Positions 17,701 through 25,243 of a DNA stretch of 28,913 nt are shown in pieces. The notes under the pieces are model-generated. The model saw only the letters and a program-made list of their open reading frames with translations. It was not told the origin of the DNA and made no database searches. The position numbers and the translations under genes are program-made. The stretch covers positions 1 to 28,913 of the forward strand of contig CAZUAH010000131.1 of assembly GCA_964617665.1 (NCBI GenBank), written 5' to 3'. Origin of the DNA: JADHUC01 sp964617665. Lineage in GTDB: Bacteria > Planctomycetota > Planctomycetia > Pirellulales > Pirellulaceae. Numbering within the stretch: position 1 is the first letter of the stretch; each line of letters starts with the position of its first letter.

Positions 17701-18420
17701 CGGTTTCGTGTCGGGAAGCCGCAAACGATACTCGGCGAAGATCGGCCCGCCGCCGGGAAGATACGGCGGATGCATCTGGATCGACTGCCTGGTTTCTCCG
17801 CGCGTGGTCTGGCCACGGTGGAAGCTCGCTCGACTGGTCGGCTCGCTGCCGTGCCAGCCGACGGGCAACGTCGATTCCGGTGAATCATAATACGACCAAC
17901 AGACTCGGTGCGCGGTTGTGGTTGCCAGCGGCAGAGCGCCGGTTTTCGGAACGACCATCAGCGGCAATTCGGTTGACGGCGCTGCGGCTTCTTCAGTAAT
18001 CGGAAAGTCAGTCTGAAAGATGCGCACTGCGTGTGCAACTACCTCTTGCTCGGAAACTTTGAACGTTGCATAGACGTGCACTGGATAGTGGGCCGAGTGG
18101 CATTCGCGACCGGCGGCGATTTCAAATCGTGCTCGAGCGTCCGATCTTGCCGCGAGCGTTACTCGACGCCGCGAGTCCCCAACGACTCGCCATTCGTCCA
18201 CCAGATTCTTGAGTTCCACGACCACATCCAGAGGACAGTCAGCGGCATTGCGCAAAACAACCTCGACTTGTTGCGGAGTTTCGTACGCTGTGACCGTTGG
18301 GATTTCAGCGATCGTCACGCTCAACGGTCCTTTCGCCACTTTGTGGCCGTCGAACGCTGCAGTGGTGGAGCAGACTATCAACGTTCCTGCAAACGGCAGT
18401 ATCCATCGTGCTCGAAGCAT
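14734..18420 (-). CDS. Large secreted GH101/DUF5696-like TIM-barrel glycosidase candidate
   Basis: The 1228-residue protein has a signal peptide (MLRARWILPFAGTLIVCSTTAAF). Residues about 30-140 look like an Ig-like domain, 200-320 like a carbohydrate-binding jelly roll, and 360-570 like a beta-supersandwich. Residues about 580-870 form a probable TIM barrel. Its features (FDIWGGGY, HVWQRWGYDY, GLHDNYIDFYPDADEF, YFIDVF, CSEAGGDH) resemble GH101 and DUF5696. D729 in YFIDV and E776 in CSEAGG are the best nucleophile and acid/base candidates. The C-terminus has a beta-sandwich (VFMHFF, PPGEYDILVGLYD) found on many exported proteins. GH101 enzymes release O-linked disaccharides from mucin-type glycoproteins, but this substrate is an inference. 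AGGA ten bases upstream favours the ATG at 18420. It is 12 bases behind the metzincin-like gene, so the two are co-transcribed. Confidence 0.65.
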   Translation of the reverse strand: MLRARWILPFAGTLIVCSTTAAFDGHKVAKGPLSVTIAEIPTVTAYETPQQVEVVLRNAADCPLDVVVELKNLVDEWRVVGDSRRRVTLAARSDARARFEIAAGRECHSAHYPVHVYATFKVSEQEVVAHAVRIFQTDFPITEEAAAPSTELPLMVVPKTGALPLATTTAHRVCWSYYDSPESTLPVGWHGSEPTSRASFHRGQTTRGETRQSIQMHPPYLPGGGPIFAEYRLRLPDTKPLRMTFFNAIRDHHPPEPPSDGVTFRVWAGDKMLFERHTDAKRWMAGEADLSQFAGKEVILRLESHPGPNRSTTCDSSYWGDPAVIAGLQPKQLSTDERTQLAVRAVKALADGKPVGEHCYVFDLEGDCRAAIALGRHGLADAAIVVGSGDRVVSFDGFQLSVLDQSIGTWPSGVHTDSVRTDFDNTGRLKIIHRLRHNDQSFDLTAELWPESAGLRMKIACPERITDLALGPANQKAPRVYYGHGFCIVEPEAFRASGGGHNLSTSHVGFDFDSGVSLLIACDTPPDYLQVDPAQNLYTLHAHPDTMFTLVPSLNGAIDCALKYRPLYDKEPSAGLARKAGRFCFDIWGGGYADDAARVRRCFDYGLTDSLVIMHVWQRWGYDYRLPDIYPPNSQLGTVEDLQSFSQLCTENDVPFGLHDNYIDFYPDADEFSYEHIVFTPDGRPQKAWINTGRDAQSYRWRPDRIQPFVERNLRLIHPNVPQTAYFIDVFTSANSFDFYDRQGGFHSNLKTRRAWGEAFAWIRDFLGGSAPMCSEAGGDHLIGYVDGSDCQFLQISPQSKRFNIRIPCQNWERVPWFDAVNHTRFSLHGVGYSGRYQGGRSRPLHGIESDDYTSAEVLTGHALMIDRSGLVHGSVRKYWLAQDLIRSLATDEIADFKFADGDIHRAIVTWKSGARVFVNRRESDWTVSGRTLPQYGYLATNGDIESSIERIDDVVVERSRAKDRFYVNGRGYLPNPPLRIRPSAERVEYLGNRRFKLLVNWDAKQPAPKDLTVFMHFFKPQVSRLVLTGFYGGGGKPTPPTSKWQGRVTTGENWTMTLPEDCPPGEYDILVGLYDQGSRGQRYRLVGDEDPERRYRIGKLVVEGKGKDVAAIRLEKANDISALASRLEPNITPVDFGVAETTGGFRCQILGDHLLVTPLPDADAFPVTLRLDKILGRRAHVSAVHSVDTDGSEMGDTEFQFSNQRLQFETAQDDFGYRIDLQRQGKN

Positions 18421-18432
18421 GGCAGGCACATC

Positions 18433-20280
18433 CTATTTCTTGGGCTTTGGTTTGGCGGGTTGCTCGGCGGTTTCAAGCGGTTCGCCTCTGCCGGTGACGG
18501 GCGCGAGCGTTACACGATGAAAACGATAGCGGCAATCGTAAGCTCCCAGGAACAACGTCTTTCGATTTGGCGTTTGCCAGTAGGCCGACAGGCTCAACCG
18601 CGAGGAATCGCCGTGCCAGTCGATCAATGAACGCCCGTCACAGGTTACGGTAACGCCCTTCTCGCGAACCGTGCACACGATGGCCGACAGGCGATTCTTC
18701 TCGAGCAACTTCGCGCGTACGGTTGTGGCGTTTCGGCCGACGTTCAACCCGTCGATGTCTTCCAACGCGCTGGCAGGCGGCTGGCCTTCACGGACGAAGT
18801 TGAATAGCGTTAAGAAGCGACGGTCGCCGGACCGCTGACCAATGATCAGGCCATTTGGATCATCCAGCGGTTCTACGATCACGGTCATTACGTACTCGCG
18901 TGGCGGCTGGTAAGGGATTTGGATGCGAGCCCCATACTGCTTGTTGGACTCTAGACACCCATTCTGCATCTTCCAGTCGCCCACCACGCGATCACGCTTT
19001 GGATCAATCAGTGACAAGAGATCGACGGTCTCGTCCCAGCGAACGGGCGATGTCGAATCCCGATGAGGCGGGGCAGTTGTCGAGGGCGGCGGAAGCGGCA
19101 TAGCATCGGGTGCCGTTCGGATCTGAAAATAGCCCCACAACTCGACGTCTTGACCGTCCTCCAACACGGCATTGACGCGATAGCTGATTGGGACGGGCCG
19201 GTCAAAACTTCCGAGCGCGACGATTTCCGGGGCTGCCCCTGCGACATTGCAGGGGATTTCGTGCCATGGGCCGAACAAAGCCGTCTGCAGACGAACCGTA
19301 AGTTGCTTGACATTCGCCATTTCCGGCCAAGCCATCCGCAGAGAGACTCTTTGCCCGGGCTTCGGAACCAATGGATCGGGAATTGCCGTGAACGCAGAAA
19401 AGAGCTGGCTGTTCGCGTTATCGACGTCGGCGCCCGGCTTCCATCCAAGCTTCCTTTTCTGGTCCTCGTCAATCCAACTCTGATTCAGCCAGAAGCGGTA
19501 CTGTGCGAGGCTCATCACCGATCCGTTTCCCGGTTCGGGGTGCGGCAGCCCCATCGGATGCCCAACCCCTTCGTGATAGGCAACACAGTCCGAACCGCTG
19601 TACGGCACACGCCAGCCGTCGGCACTGACCAGCCCCCAACCGACGCCGCGATTGGGCCAATACAACGACCGTGCCCCGCCAGACGCCGCGCCTGGGAAGT
19701 GTCGATTGCCGATGATTTGGCCCTCGAACTGTGGCTGGCCGTCCACAATGCGAATCCGGTAGAAATCCTCGAGTTCGCGCCAGTTGATGTCGCTCAACAC
19801 CAGCAAAATAGGATAAGCTCCGTTTGTGTTCACGCTGTCAGGCAAGGCGGCCTCTACCTCACGCAGCGTTTGGAAGAAGATGAAGTTGGGGTCACCTGCG
19901 CGCAAGGCGGCACAATCCTTGGCGGACATGAATGGTTGGGGGTGAGTTACGGTTTTCAGGCTCGACTGTCCCTGCAGTTCGCGCTCGTGGAACCGTTCCA
20001 TCCTACGGCAGAAGTACGCCACTCGTTCTTTCCAGTCGGGCAATGGCGTGCGGTCCTGCGGTACGAAATAGACCACGGTCATACGAATCTGGCTGATGTC
20101 ATGTTTGCCGTCATACGTGTGCAACGGCTCGCCGGCCGGTAGATTCGAGGCGAACATTGCCGCCAGCAGGATGACGAGCAATCCCCATGCGCGTAGGCAC
20201 GTCCAACGGTGGGGGGATGTCTTGGCGGAGCCCAAGCGACCGTTGTTTGCTGGAGAAACGACCCATTCTATGGTCGGCAT
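18433..20280 (-). CDS. Secreted metzincin-like metallopeptidase with inserted residue in zinc motif, plus LamG/DUF1080-like C-terminal domain
   Basis: This 615-residue protein has an N-terminal signal/anchor (RAWGLLVILLAAMFAS, residues about 30-46) after an unusually long 29-residue leader. GGAG seven bases before the ATG supports this start. The zinc motif is HEGVGHPMGLPH (residues 236-247), followed nine residues later by M256 in SVMSLAQY, which looks like a Met-turn. It matches the matrixin pattern HExGHxxGLxH except for one additional residue between Glu and the second His. Residues about 310-400 are an Ig-like region. After a Pro-rich linker, residues about 425-595 form a lectin-like domain of the LamG/DUF1080 kind (GDWKMQNGCL, FLGAYDCRYRFHRVTL). 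A Pro/Lys tail ends it. It leads a two-gene operon with the GH101-like gene. Peptidase activity is plausible but not certain. Confidence 0.75.
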   Translation of the reverse strand: MPTIEWVVSPANNGRLGSAKTSPHRWTCLRAWGLLVILLAAMFASNLPAGEPLHTYDGKHDISQIRMTVVYFVPQDRTPLPDWKERVAYFCRRMERFHERELQGQSSLKTVTHPQPFMSAKDCAALRAGDPNFIFFQTLREVEAALPDSVNTNGAYPILLVLSDINWRELEDFYRIRIVDGQPQFEGQIIGNRHFPGAASGGARSLYWPNRGVGWGLVSADGWRVPYSGSDCVAYHEGVGHPMGLPHPEPGNGSVMSLAQYRFWLNQSWIDEDQKRKLGWKPGADVDNANSQLFSAFTAIPDPLVPKPGQRVSLRMAWPEMANVKQLTVRLQTALFGPWHEIPCNVAGAAPEIVALGSFDRPVPISYRVNAVLEDGQDVELWGYFQIRTAPDAMPLPPPSTTAPPHRDSTSPVRWDETVDLLSLIDPKRDRVVGDWKMQNGCLESNKQYGARIQIPYQPPREYVMTVIVEPLDDPNGLIIGQRSGDRRFLTLFNFVREGQPPASALEDIDGLNVGRNATTVRAKLLEKNRLSAIVCTVREKGVTVTCDGRSLIDWHGDSSRLSLSAYWQTPNRKTLFLGAYDCRYRFHRVTLAPVTGRGEPLETAEQPAKPKPKK

Positions 20281-20581
20281 CTGATACTCCTTCGGTCATG
20301 GCAATACAGAGTTGGCAGGAAAGAAGTCAATTGTATTGGTCAATGCCGGACATCAGAAGGAGTCCAAGATCTCGATTCATTTTCGGAGAGATGTGCCCCG
20401 TTGACTTGACTTGCCCAACCGATACCATGTGCAGCTAACCAGCCACGAAGAGCTAACACTCCCACCCGACGGTCTTACCTTTGGGTATCCCCGATTGGCC
20501 TCCCTAAGTTCTCTCTGCGCGATGGATGTTGGTCGAGGCTTCGCATCAAACGGCCCGCCGACAAGAACGGAAAGGATTTTG
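20281..20581. promoter_or_regulatory. Divergent intergenic region with candidate promoters
   Basis: The 301 bases between the metzincin-like gene and the thioredoxin-like gene contain no convincing gene. On the plus strand TTGACT (20401-20406), a 16-base spacer and TACCAT (20423-20428) make a reasonable sigma70 candidate, giving a leader of about 145 bases. On the minus strand TTGACT (20331-20326), with a weak TATTGC 18 bases on, could serve the operon to the left. An open frame across the right half has no coding character. Confidence 0.4.
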
Positions 20582-21040
20582 ATGATGAATTGTCTGCTGA
20601 TAACGTTGGCGATGGTTGCCAGCGCGCCAACACCTGATACTGAAGAAGTAGTCTGGGTTGACGATTACGCGGTTGCGCTGGAAGAAGCAAAAGAACTACA
20701 GAAGCCGCTACTGATCGTGATAGATGATCCGTCGCAATCGCAGGACCAATCCCAACAAGCGGAAGCCACCCTTGAACTCGAGAACGCGGCATTACTCGAA
20801 GACTATGTGCTTTGTCACGTCGATGTGACGACCGACTATGGAAAACGGGTCGCTGACGTCTTCAAGGTCAAGCAGTACCCGTCTACGGCGATCATCGACA
20901 AGACCGGCGAGAAGATCATCTACCGGAAATCGGGCCAGTTAGACGACGAGGATTGGGCCACTGCCTTGGGCACACGAAAACGAGAAACAACTCGGACCGC
21001 TGCGCGAGGCCGCAAGAGACGGTCGGACTGCGACACGTGA
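20582..21040 (+). CDS. Thioredoxin-like protein lacking the CxxC motif
   Basis: This 152-residue protein has a short hydrophobic N-terminus (MMNCLLITLAMVASA), probably a signal peptide. It then has a thioredoxin-like fold: a helix AVALEEAKELQKP, the strand LLIVIDD, and the cis-Pro region KQYPSTAIIDKTG. The position where CxxC should lie reads DDPSQSQDQS, so it cannot be a dithiol oxidoreductase. Such DUF255/thioredoxin_7-like proteins are often binding or chaperone-like proteins. An Arg-rich tail (TRKRETTRTAARGRKRRS) follows. AAGGA precedes two adjacent ATGs at 20582 and 20585, either of which may be used. The open frame extends to 20411 but without coding character. It converges with the Gfo/Idh/MocA gene. 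Confidence 0.75.
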   Translation: MMNCLLITLAMVASAPTPDTEEVVWVDDYAVALEEAKELQKPLLIVIDDPSQSQDQSQQAEATLELENAALLEDYVLCHVDVTTDYGKRVADVFKVKQYPSTAIIDKTGEKIIYRKSGQLDDEDWATALGTRKRETTRTAARGRKRRSDCDT

Positions 21041-21136
21041 GTGCGCTGACTCGTTTCGCGCCGTGTCGCGCGCGACTGGACTCTTGTAGAACCAAGGCTC
21101 GGTTGTTGGGCAGACGAGCCGATGCCCGTACAAAGC

Positions 21137-22594
21137 TCAGAGCCGCCACCCTTCCCGGTACTCGCTTCGCAGTAGCGCATCAGCCTCGTTGTTGTTGACA
21201 ATCTTCATCGCCACCGGATCGAATTCAAGCTTCTCGTCGAACTGAGTGGCGATGTTGCCAAGCATGAGAAACTCGTTTAGTGCCGAGGCATAGTCGAAGT
21301 TCGCCCACGCTGGCTTGCCGCCCCGGCAGGCATCAAACCAGTCTCGCTCGTGGCCGCGCGACGGATCAACTTCGACGGGTCTCTGCCGGTCGATATCGCG
21401 GAACTGATTCTCCGGCAACAGGCGAAACGTTGCGTTGTGCCCCGTCGAATGAATCCAGCCCTTGGCACCGACAATCATAGCACCCGCGAATTCCAAGTTC
21501 TTCTGTTCCTGCTTGGTCCGGCCCGTGTCACTCATCAACGGCCCGATGGTCTCCTTGGCACCAGGAGCGCCACCGTTGTACCAGGCGATTGCGATCGGTG
21601 GGAATTCGGCACGAGCGGGAATCTCCCACTTGATGATCTCCCAACGAGGAAACGACAGCCGGTTGATTCCCGAGGATTGAGCCTGTACGCGGATGATGGG
21701 CCGCGTTTGTTGCGACGAATCGGCTAGCCACAAGTCGTGCACTTTCAGTGCCATGAAAGCGAGGTTTGCTGTGTGGCTGGCCCAATTGCCAAGTTGGCAG
21801 GTTCCAAACTCGCGCCACAGGTGCCGCCGCACCCACAGATTATTGTAGGGCCGGTCGCCCGCTGGACCGAGCCACAGATCCCAATCGAAACCTCTAGGCA
21901 CGGGATCTTCGCCCTCCGGCTTCTTGTCGCGATTGGCACCTCCGCCGGTATTCCAAACATGGACCTCTTTGATCTCGCCGAGCGTTCCATTTCGAATTAG
22001 CTCCAACGACCGGCGAAATTGACCGCTCGCAGTGCCCTGATTGCCCATGGACGTGGCAACTTTGTGCTCGCGAGCCAGTTCGCGCACGGCACGTGATTCA
22101 TGCAGCGTGCGAGTGAGGGGCTTTTCGCAAAAGACGTGCTTGCCGGCCCGAATGGCGGCCGCAGATGCCACCGCGTGCGAGTGGTCGGGCGTGGCCACAA
22201 CCGCTGCGTCAATCTCGCCTGCCATGTCGTCGAACATCTTGCGGAAGTCATTGTGAGTCTTCGGTCTCGACTGGCACAGTCGCTTGTATTCCACGGCCGC
22301 CTTCTGTTCCCAAGAATGCGGCGATTTCTCGAACCGCGCGGCGAGATGCGTCCAGCGTTTGAACGTTTCATCCAGCTTTCGGTCGTCCACATCGCAGAGG
22401 GCAACGACGTTTTCCATCTTGGGAATGGTGTCGACAAACCAGATACCCCGTCCGCCGCAGCCGATTAGTGCAACGTTTAGCTTCTCATTCGCCTGGTAGC
22501 TCCAAGCCGAACGGCTGTTACGTAGGATCAACAGGCCCGCTCCGGCGGTGGACGTGGCGGCCAGAAAGCGACGGCGATTCATGTGTTTGTTCAT
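21137..22594 (-). CDS. Tat-exported Gfo/Idh/MocA family oxidoreductase
   Basis: The 485-residue protein starts with a twin-arginine signal (NRRRFLAATSTAGAGLL). A Rossmann fold follows with GCGGRG at about residues 46-51, DVDD ending the second strand, and ATPDHSHA. The family motif EKPLTRTLHE supplies the conserved Lys, and the second-domain His appears in GNWASHTAN. These proteins are NAD(P)-dependent sugar or inositol dehydrogenases or related lyases, folded in the cytoplasm with cofactor before export. GGAG about nine bases before the ATG fixes the start. It is divergent from the nitrilase gene with 111 bases between them. Planctomycete genomes hold many paralogues, and the substrate is not predictable. 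GH109 glycosidases share the fold but differ in the EKP region. Confidence 0.9.
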   Translation of the reverse strand: MNKHMNRRRFLAATSTAGAGLLILRNSRSAWSYQANEKLNVALIGCGGRGIWFVDTIPKMENVVALCDVDDRKLDETFKRWTHLAARFEKSPHSWEQKAAVEYKRLCQSRPKTHNDFRKMFDDMAGEIDAAVVATPDHSHAVASAAAIRAGKHVFCEKPLTRTLHESRAVRELAREHKVATSMGNQGTASGQFRRSLELIRNGTLGEIKEVHVWNTGGGANRDKKPEGEDPVPRGFDWDLWLGPAGDRPYNNLWVRRHLWREFGTCQLGNWASHTANLAFMALKVHDLWLADSSQQTRPIIRVQAQSSGINRLSFPRWEIIKWEIPARAEFPPIAIAWYNGGAPGAKETIGPLMSDTGRTKQEQKNLEFAGAMIVGAKGWIHSTGHNATFRLLPENQFRDIDRQRPVEVDPSRGHERDWFDACRGGKPAWANFDYASALNEFLMLGNIATQFDEKLEFDPVAMKIVNNNEADALLRSEYREGWRL

Positions 22595-22705
22595 AGCGGA
22601 TTGCTCCTTTCAGGGTTTTCAATCGTCGTGCACCATATAATGTATTGACCGTGAAAGCGACGGGCTACAGGTGAGACGCGATGAGAATCTGACAGGAGGA
22701 GTCCG

Positions 22706-25024
22706 ATGAAGCTGAACTCTACCGGGACGTGTATCTCCATCACCCTTTGGCTGAGCTTGTCGGCCTTCGTCGCTGGAGAGGACATCTTTCGTGAGTCATT
22801 TGAGAACGAAACCGCCAAGCCGCCGCTTGTTCACACGTGGGGCGACAAGCCAGCGACGATTGTCTCCAATGCCGTGGAGAGCGGCATCGGTGTGGACGGT
22901 TCTGCCGCAGCGCACCTCTCGGCGGAATACCCGGACCAAGTGCAACGCAACCTATCGTACTGGACGTACAACCTGCCCGAGCGTGTGCCGCTGGTTCCGG
23001 AGCTTGAGACGATCTCTTTTCGCGTGAAGACCAACGTACCGGTGTCGATCAAGATCGGCATCTGGCCTTTCGGCTTCATCTACCATGGACCAAGCGTGGG
23101 TGCGTCGGACGAGTGGCAAAAGGTTGCCTTGGACAACGCCTACGAAGACTTGAGCGAATGGTGCGCGGGTGGGAGCAAACAGGCAACGAAGGGCTGGATC
23201 CAGTCAGTCATCGTGGCCGTGGCAAACAAGGCAGGAACAAAGGCGGACGTTGTCGTAGACGACATTGCGTTCGAGGGGGCCACCGATGCTCGCCGCGTGG
23301 TGGAGGCCGAAGCGTTTGCTCGCAGAATCAGAAGGGTCCGCGTAGCGGCGATCTCGCTAACGTGGGACGAAGGTCATCGGACGCTGCAGAACACGCTGAT
23401 GGCACTTGACGAAGCAGGCCAACTCGGCGCCGACCTAGCCTGCCTTCCCGAAGAATGTGTCGATCAACCCGCCGAACCGATTCCCGGTCCGTCGTCCCGC
23501 GCGATTGCCCAGAAGGCGGCCACGTACAAGATGTACATCGTTGGCAATCTTCGCGAGCAAGATGAAGACCAGACCTACGTGACCTCGTTCCTGTGCGATC
23601 GCGACGGCGAAATCGTGGGCAAGTACCGCAAATCGCATAGACTGCCGTACGAGGACGATATCAGTTTGGGAGATGACCTTCCGGTTTTCGCCACCGACTT
23701 TGGCGCCGTTGGATTGAAAATCGGCACCGATCATTTCTTCCCCGAAATCGACACGGTGCTACGGCGGCGCGGGGCAACATTGGTTGTGTGGTCCACGAAG
23801 CCGTTTCCGCTTCGTGATGAACACTACATCACCTATGCACTTCGCGGTCGAGCGGCTCAGAATGGCTTGTGCTACGCCGTGGCAAGGTACGCGGGCAAAG
23901 AGGGTTATGGAGGATACGCAAATCGGTTTTCTTGGACCGCGTCATGGCCGCTTGGCCGCGCCCAAGTGTTTCGCCGCGACGGGCATACCGTGGCCGATTC
24001 GGGGCATGAGGGCGGTGTCGCCATCGCTGCGATTCCAGCCATCGAGCTTGGCGGCAGCCCACGCGATGGAGGCTACCCCACTGACGGCAAATACGCGTCG
24101 ATCACTGCCAGCGAGTTGCCGCCCCCGCCAAAGCCGGCTAATGAGCGAGTGATTCGCGCCGCGGCGATCGAGTGCGATACGAATATCGACAGCTTGATTA
24201 CGAAACTGGACGCTTGTGGGAAACAAGGTTGCGATATTGCCTGTCTATGGGAATACGTCTGGTATCGTAACGACGAGGAAGTGGAGAAGTTCAAAGAGCG
24301 CAACCAGCAGTATCTGGCACGCGTTGCTGAAGCTGCAAAACGAAACCAAATGTACGTGGTGATTGGGGGCGAGTTGGAACGCGGCTTCAACGAGTCCATC
24401 TTGTTCGACCGTCAGGGTCACGAGATCGGACGGTACACAAAGATTGCGCAAACGACATCCAAAGAGTCGAAGTACTATCGTGCCGGGGACAAAGTCGGCG
24501 TTTTCGATCTGGACTTTGGCCGAATCTGCACCAAGATCTGCCTGGATGTCTCGCAGCACGAGATCGACCGCGTGGCTGCCTTGCGCCAGGTGGATCTAGT
24601 GCTGCTGCACACCCAGGATGCCGGTCCGTACAGCGAGTCGATTCGCCTTCGCGATGGCCATCGGTGCGTGGATAACGGGTACTACCTGTTGCGAGCCGGT
24701 GGTCGCGGTGCCGAGTGCGACCATCGGACTTACATCATGGACCCATGGGGCATGGTGCTCGCCGCGTCGCAATATCGAGCGGCCAACCCGCCGGTCGTGA
24801 CCACCATCGACTTGAATAGCCGCCCTGTCTATTACGAATGGCCGAAGGGTGTACGCAAGAGCGGAACGTACCCCGACCCAGTCAAACGCGGCATCTCGGA
24901 CGAAGACCGCATAAAGATGTATGGCCGGTTCAACCGCCCCGTGGCAGCAGGCGATCTTCGAGCCACCATCCTGAAATGTCGTCGACCAGAGCTGTACCGA
25001 CAACGAGCAAATGGGAAGGGGTGA
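22706..25024 (+). CDS. Secreted tandem carbon-nitrogen hydrolase (nitrilase superfamily), first domain lacking catalytic Cys
   Basis: The 772-residue protein has a signal peptide ending near FVAGE and a beta-sandwich, CBM-like domain at about 26-195. Two nitrilase-superfamily domains follow at about 209-455 and 482-710. The superfamily uses a Glu-Lys-Cys triad to hydrolyse amides or nitriles. The second domain keeps all three: E516 (CLWEYV), K579 (GRYTKI) and C612 (KICLD). The first has E249 (LPEE) and K309 (KYRKSH), but its Cys position is Gly340 (KIGTDHFFPE), so it should be inactive and may be structural or regulatory. GGAGGAG precedes the ATG at a normal distance. The neighbours are glycan-related secreted proteins, so an amide of an amino sugar or a small organic amide is possible. 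This is inference. Confidence 0.88.
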   Translation: MKLNSTGTCISITLWLSLSAFVAGEDIFRESFENETAKPPLVHTWGDKPATIVSNAVESGIGVDGSAAAHLSAEYPDQVQRNLSYWTYNLPERVPLVPELETISFRVKTNVPVSIKIGIWPFGFIYHGPSVGASDEWQKVALDNAYEDLSEWCAGGSKQATKGWIQSVIVAVANKAGTKADVVVDDIAFEGATDARRVVEAEAFARRIRRVRVAAISLTWDEGHRTLQNTLMALDEAGQLGADLACLPEECVDQPAEPIPGPSSRAIAQKAATYKMYIVGNLREQDEDQTYVTSFLCDRDGEIVGKYRKSHRLPYEDDISLGDDLPVFATDFGAVGLKIGTDHFFPEIDTVLRRRGATLVVWSTKPFPLRDEHYITYALRGRAAQNGLCYAVARYAGKEGYGGYANRFSWTASWPLGRAQVFRRDGHTVADSGHEGGVAIAAIPAIELGGSPRDGGYPTDGKYASITASELPPPPKPANERVIRAAAIECDTNIDSLITKLDACGKQGCDIACLWEYVWYRNDEEVEKFKERNQQYLARVAEAAKRNQMYVVIGGELERGFNESILFDRQGHEIGRYTKIAQTTSKESKYYRAGDKVGVFDLDFGRICTKICLDVSQHEIDRVAALRQVDLVLLHTQDAGPYSESIRLRDGHRCVDNGYYLLRAGGRGAECDHRTYIMDPWGMVLAASQYRAANPPVVTTIDLNSRPVYYEWPKGVRKSGTYPDPVKRGISDEDRIKMYGRFNRPVAAGDLRATILKCRRPELYRQRANGKG

Positions 25025-25030
25025 CGCTTT

Positions 25031-25189
25031 TTGATCTTTGACATCTCGTCCGCCTTCCTCGGCATAGAAGGCGAAGGCTGGAACATTTGCGTAGCCGATC
25101 CCACTCAGGAAAACCGTTGGGTCGCCATTACGACCGACGGGAAGAGCAACAAAGAACCCGAATGGGTACGACAAGCCAACGCGAATTGA
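25031..25189 (+). pseudogene. Small coding-like frame, in frame with the preceding nitrilase stop codon
   Basis: Past the nitrilase TGA (25022-25024) the same frame stays open to a TGA at 25187-25189. The translation looks natural: DISSAFLGIEGEGWNICV, then DPTQENRWVAITTDGKS and a polar C-terminus ending in NAN. Many first codon positions are G and third positions are GC-rich, as in neighbouring genes. The only plausible start is a TTG at 25031, with AAGGGG upstream. It could be a 52-residue gene, the tail of a degraded gene, or a C-terminal extension of the nitrilase cut off by a nonsense change or a sequencing error. I do not recognise the family. Confidence 0.35.
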
Positions 25190-25243
25190 GCGTGATTGTC
25201 GAGCAGGGCCGAACTGTCGGACTCATTTCACATTTCGGGAGAG

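Noticed and set aside
19063..20142. A 359-codon plus-strand open frame opposite the metzincin-like gene.
   Set aside because: The minus-strand product has a signal peptide, a zinc motif and a good ribosome-binding site, so this is a shadow frame.
21065..21120. A 12-base palindrome GTCGCGCGCGAC and a GGCTCG/CGAGCC stem in the convergent gap, as a bidirectional terminator.
   Set aside because: The palindrome has no proper loop and neither stem is followed by a T tract.
21137..22594. First Gfo/Idh/MocA protein as a GH109 alpha-N-acetylgalactosaminidase.
   Set aside because: It keeps the EKP lysine typical of dehydrogenases, whereas GH109 has EVP. The Tat signal alone is not specific.
22636..22641. 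Perfect TATAAT upstream of the nitrilase gene as a -10 box.
   Set aside because: No acceptable -35 element lies at 15-19 bases on the plus strand, so it is left unassigned.
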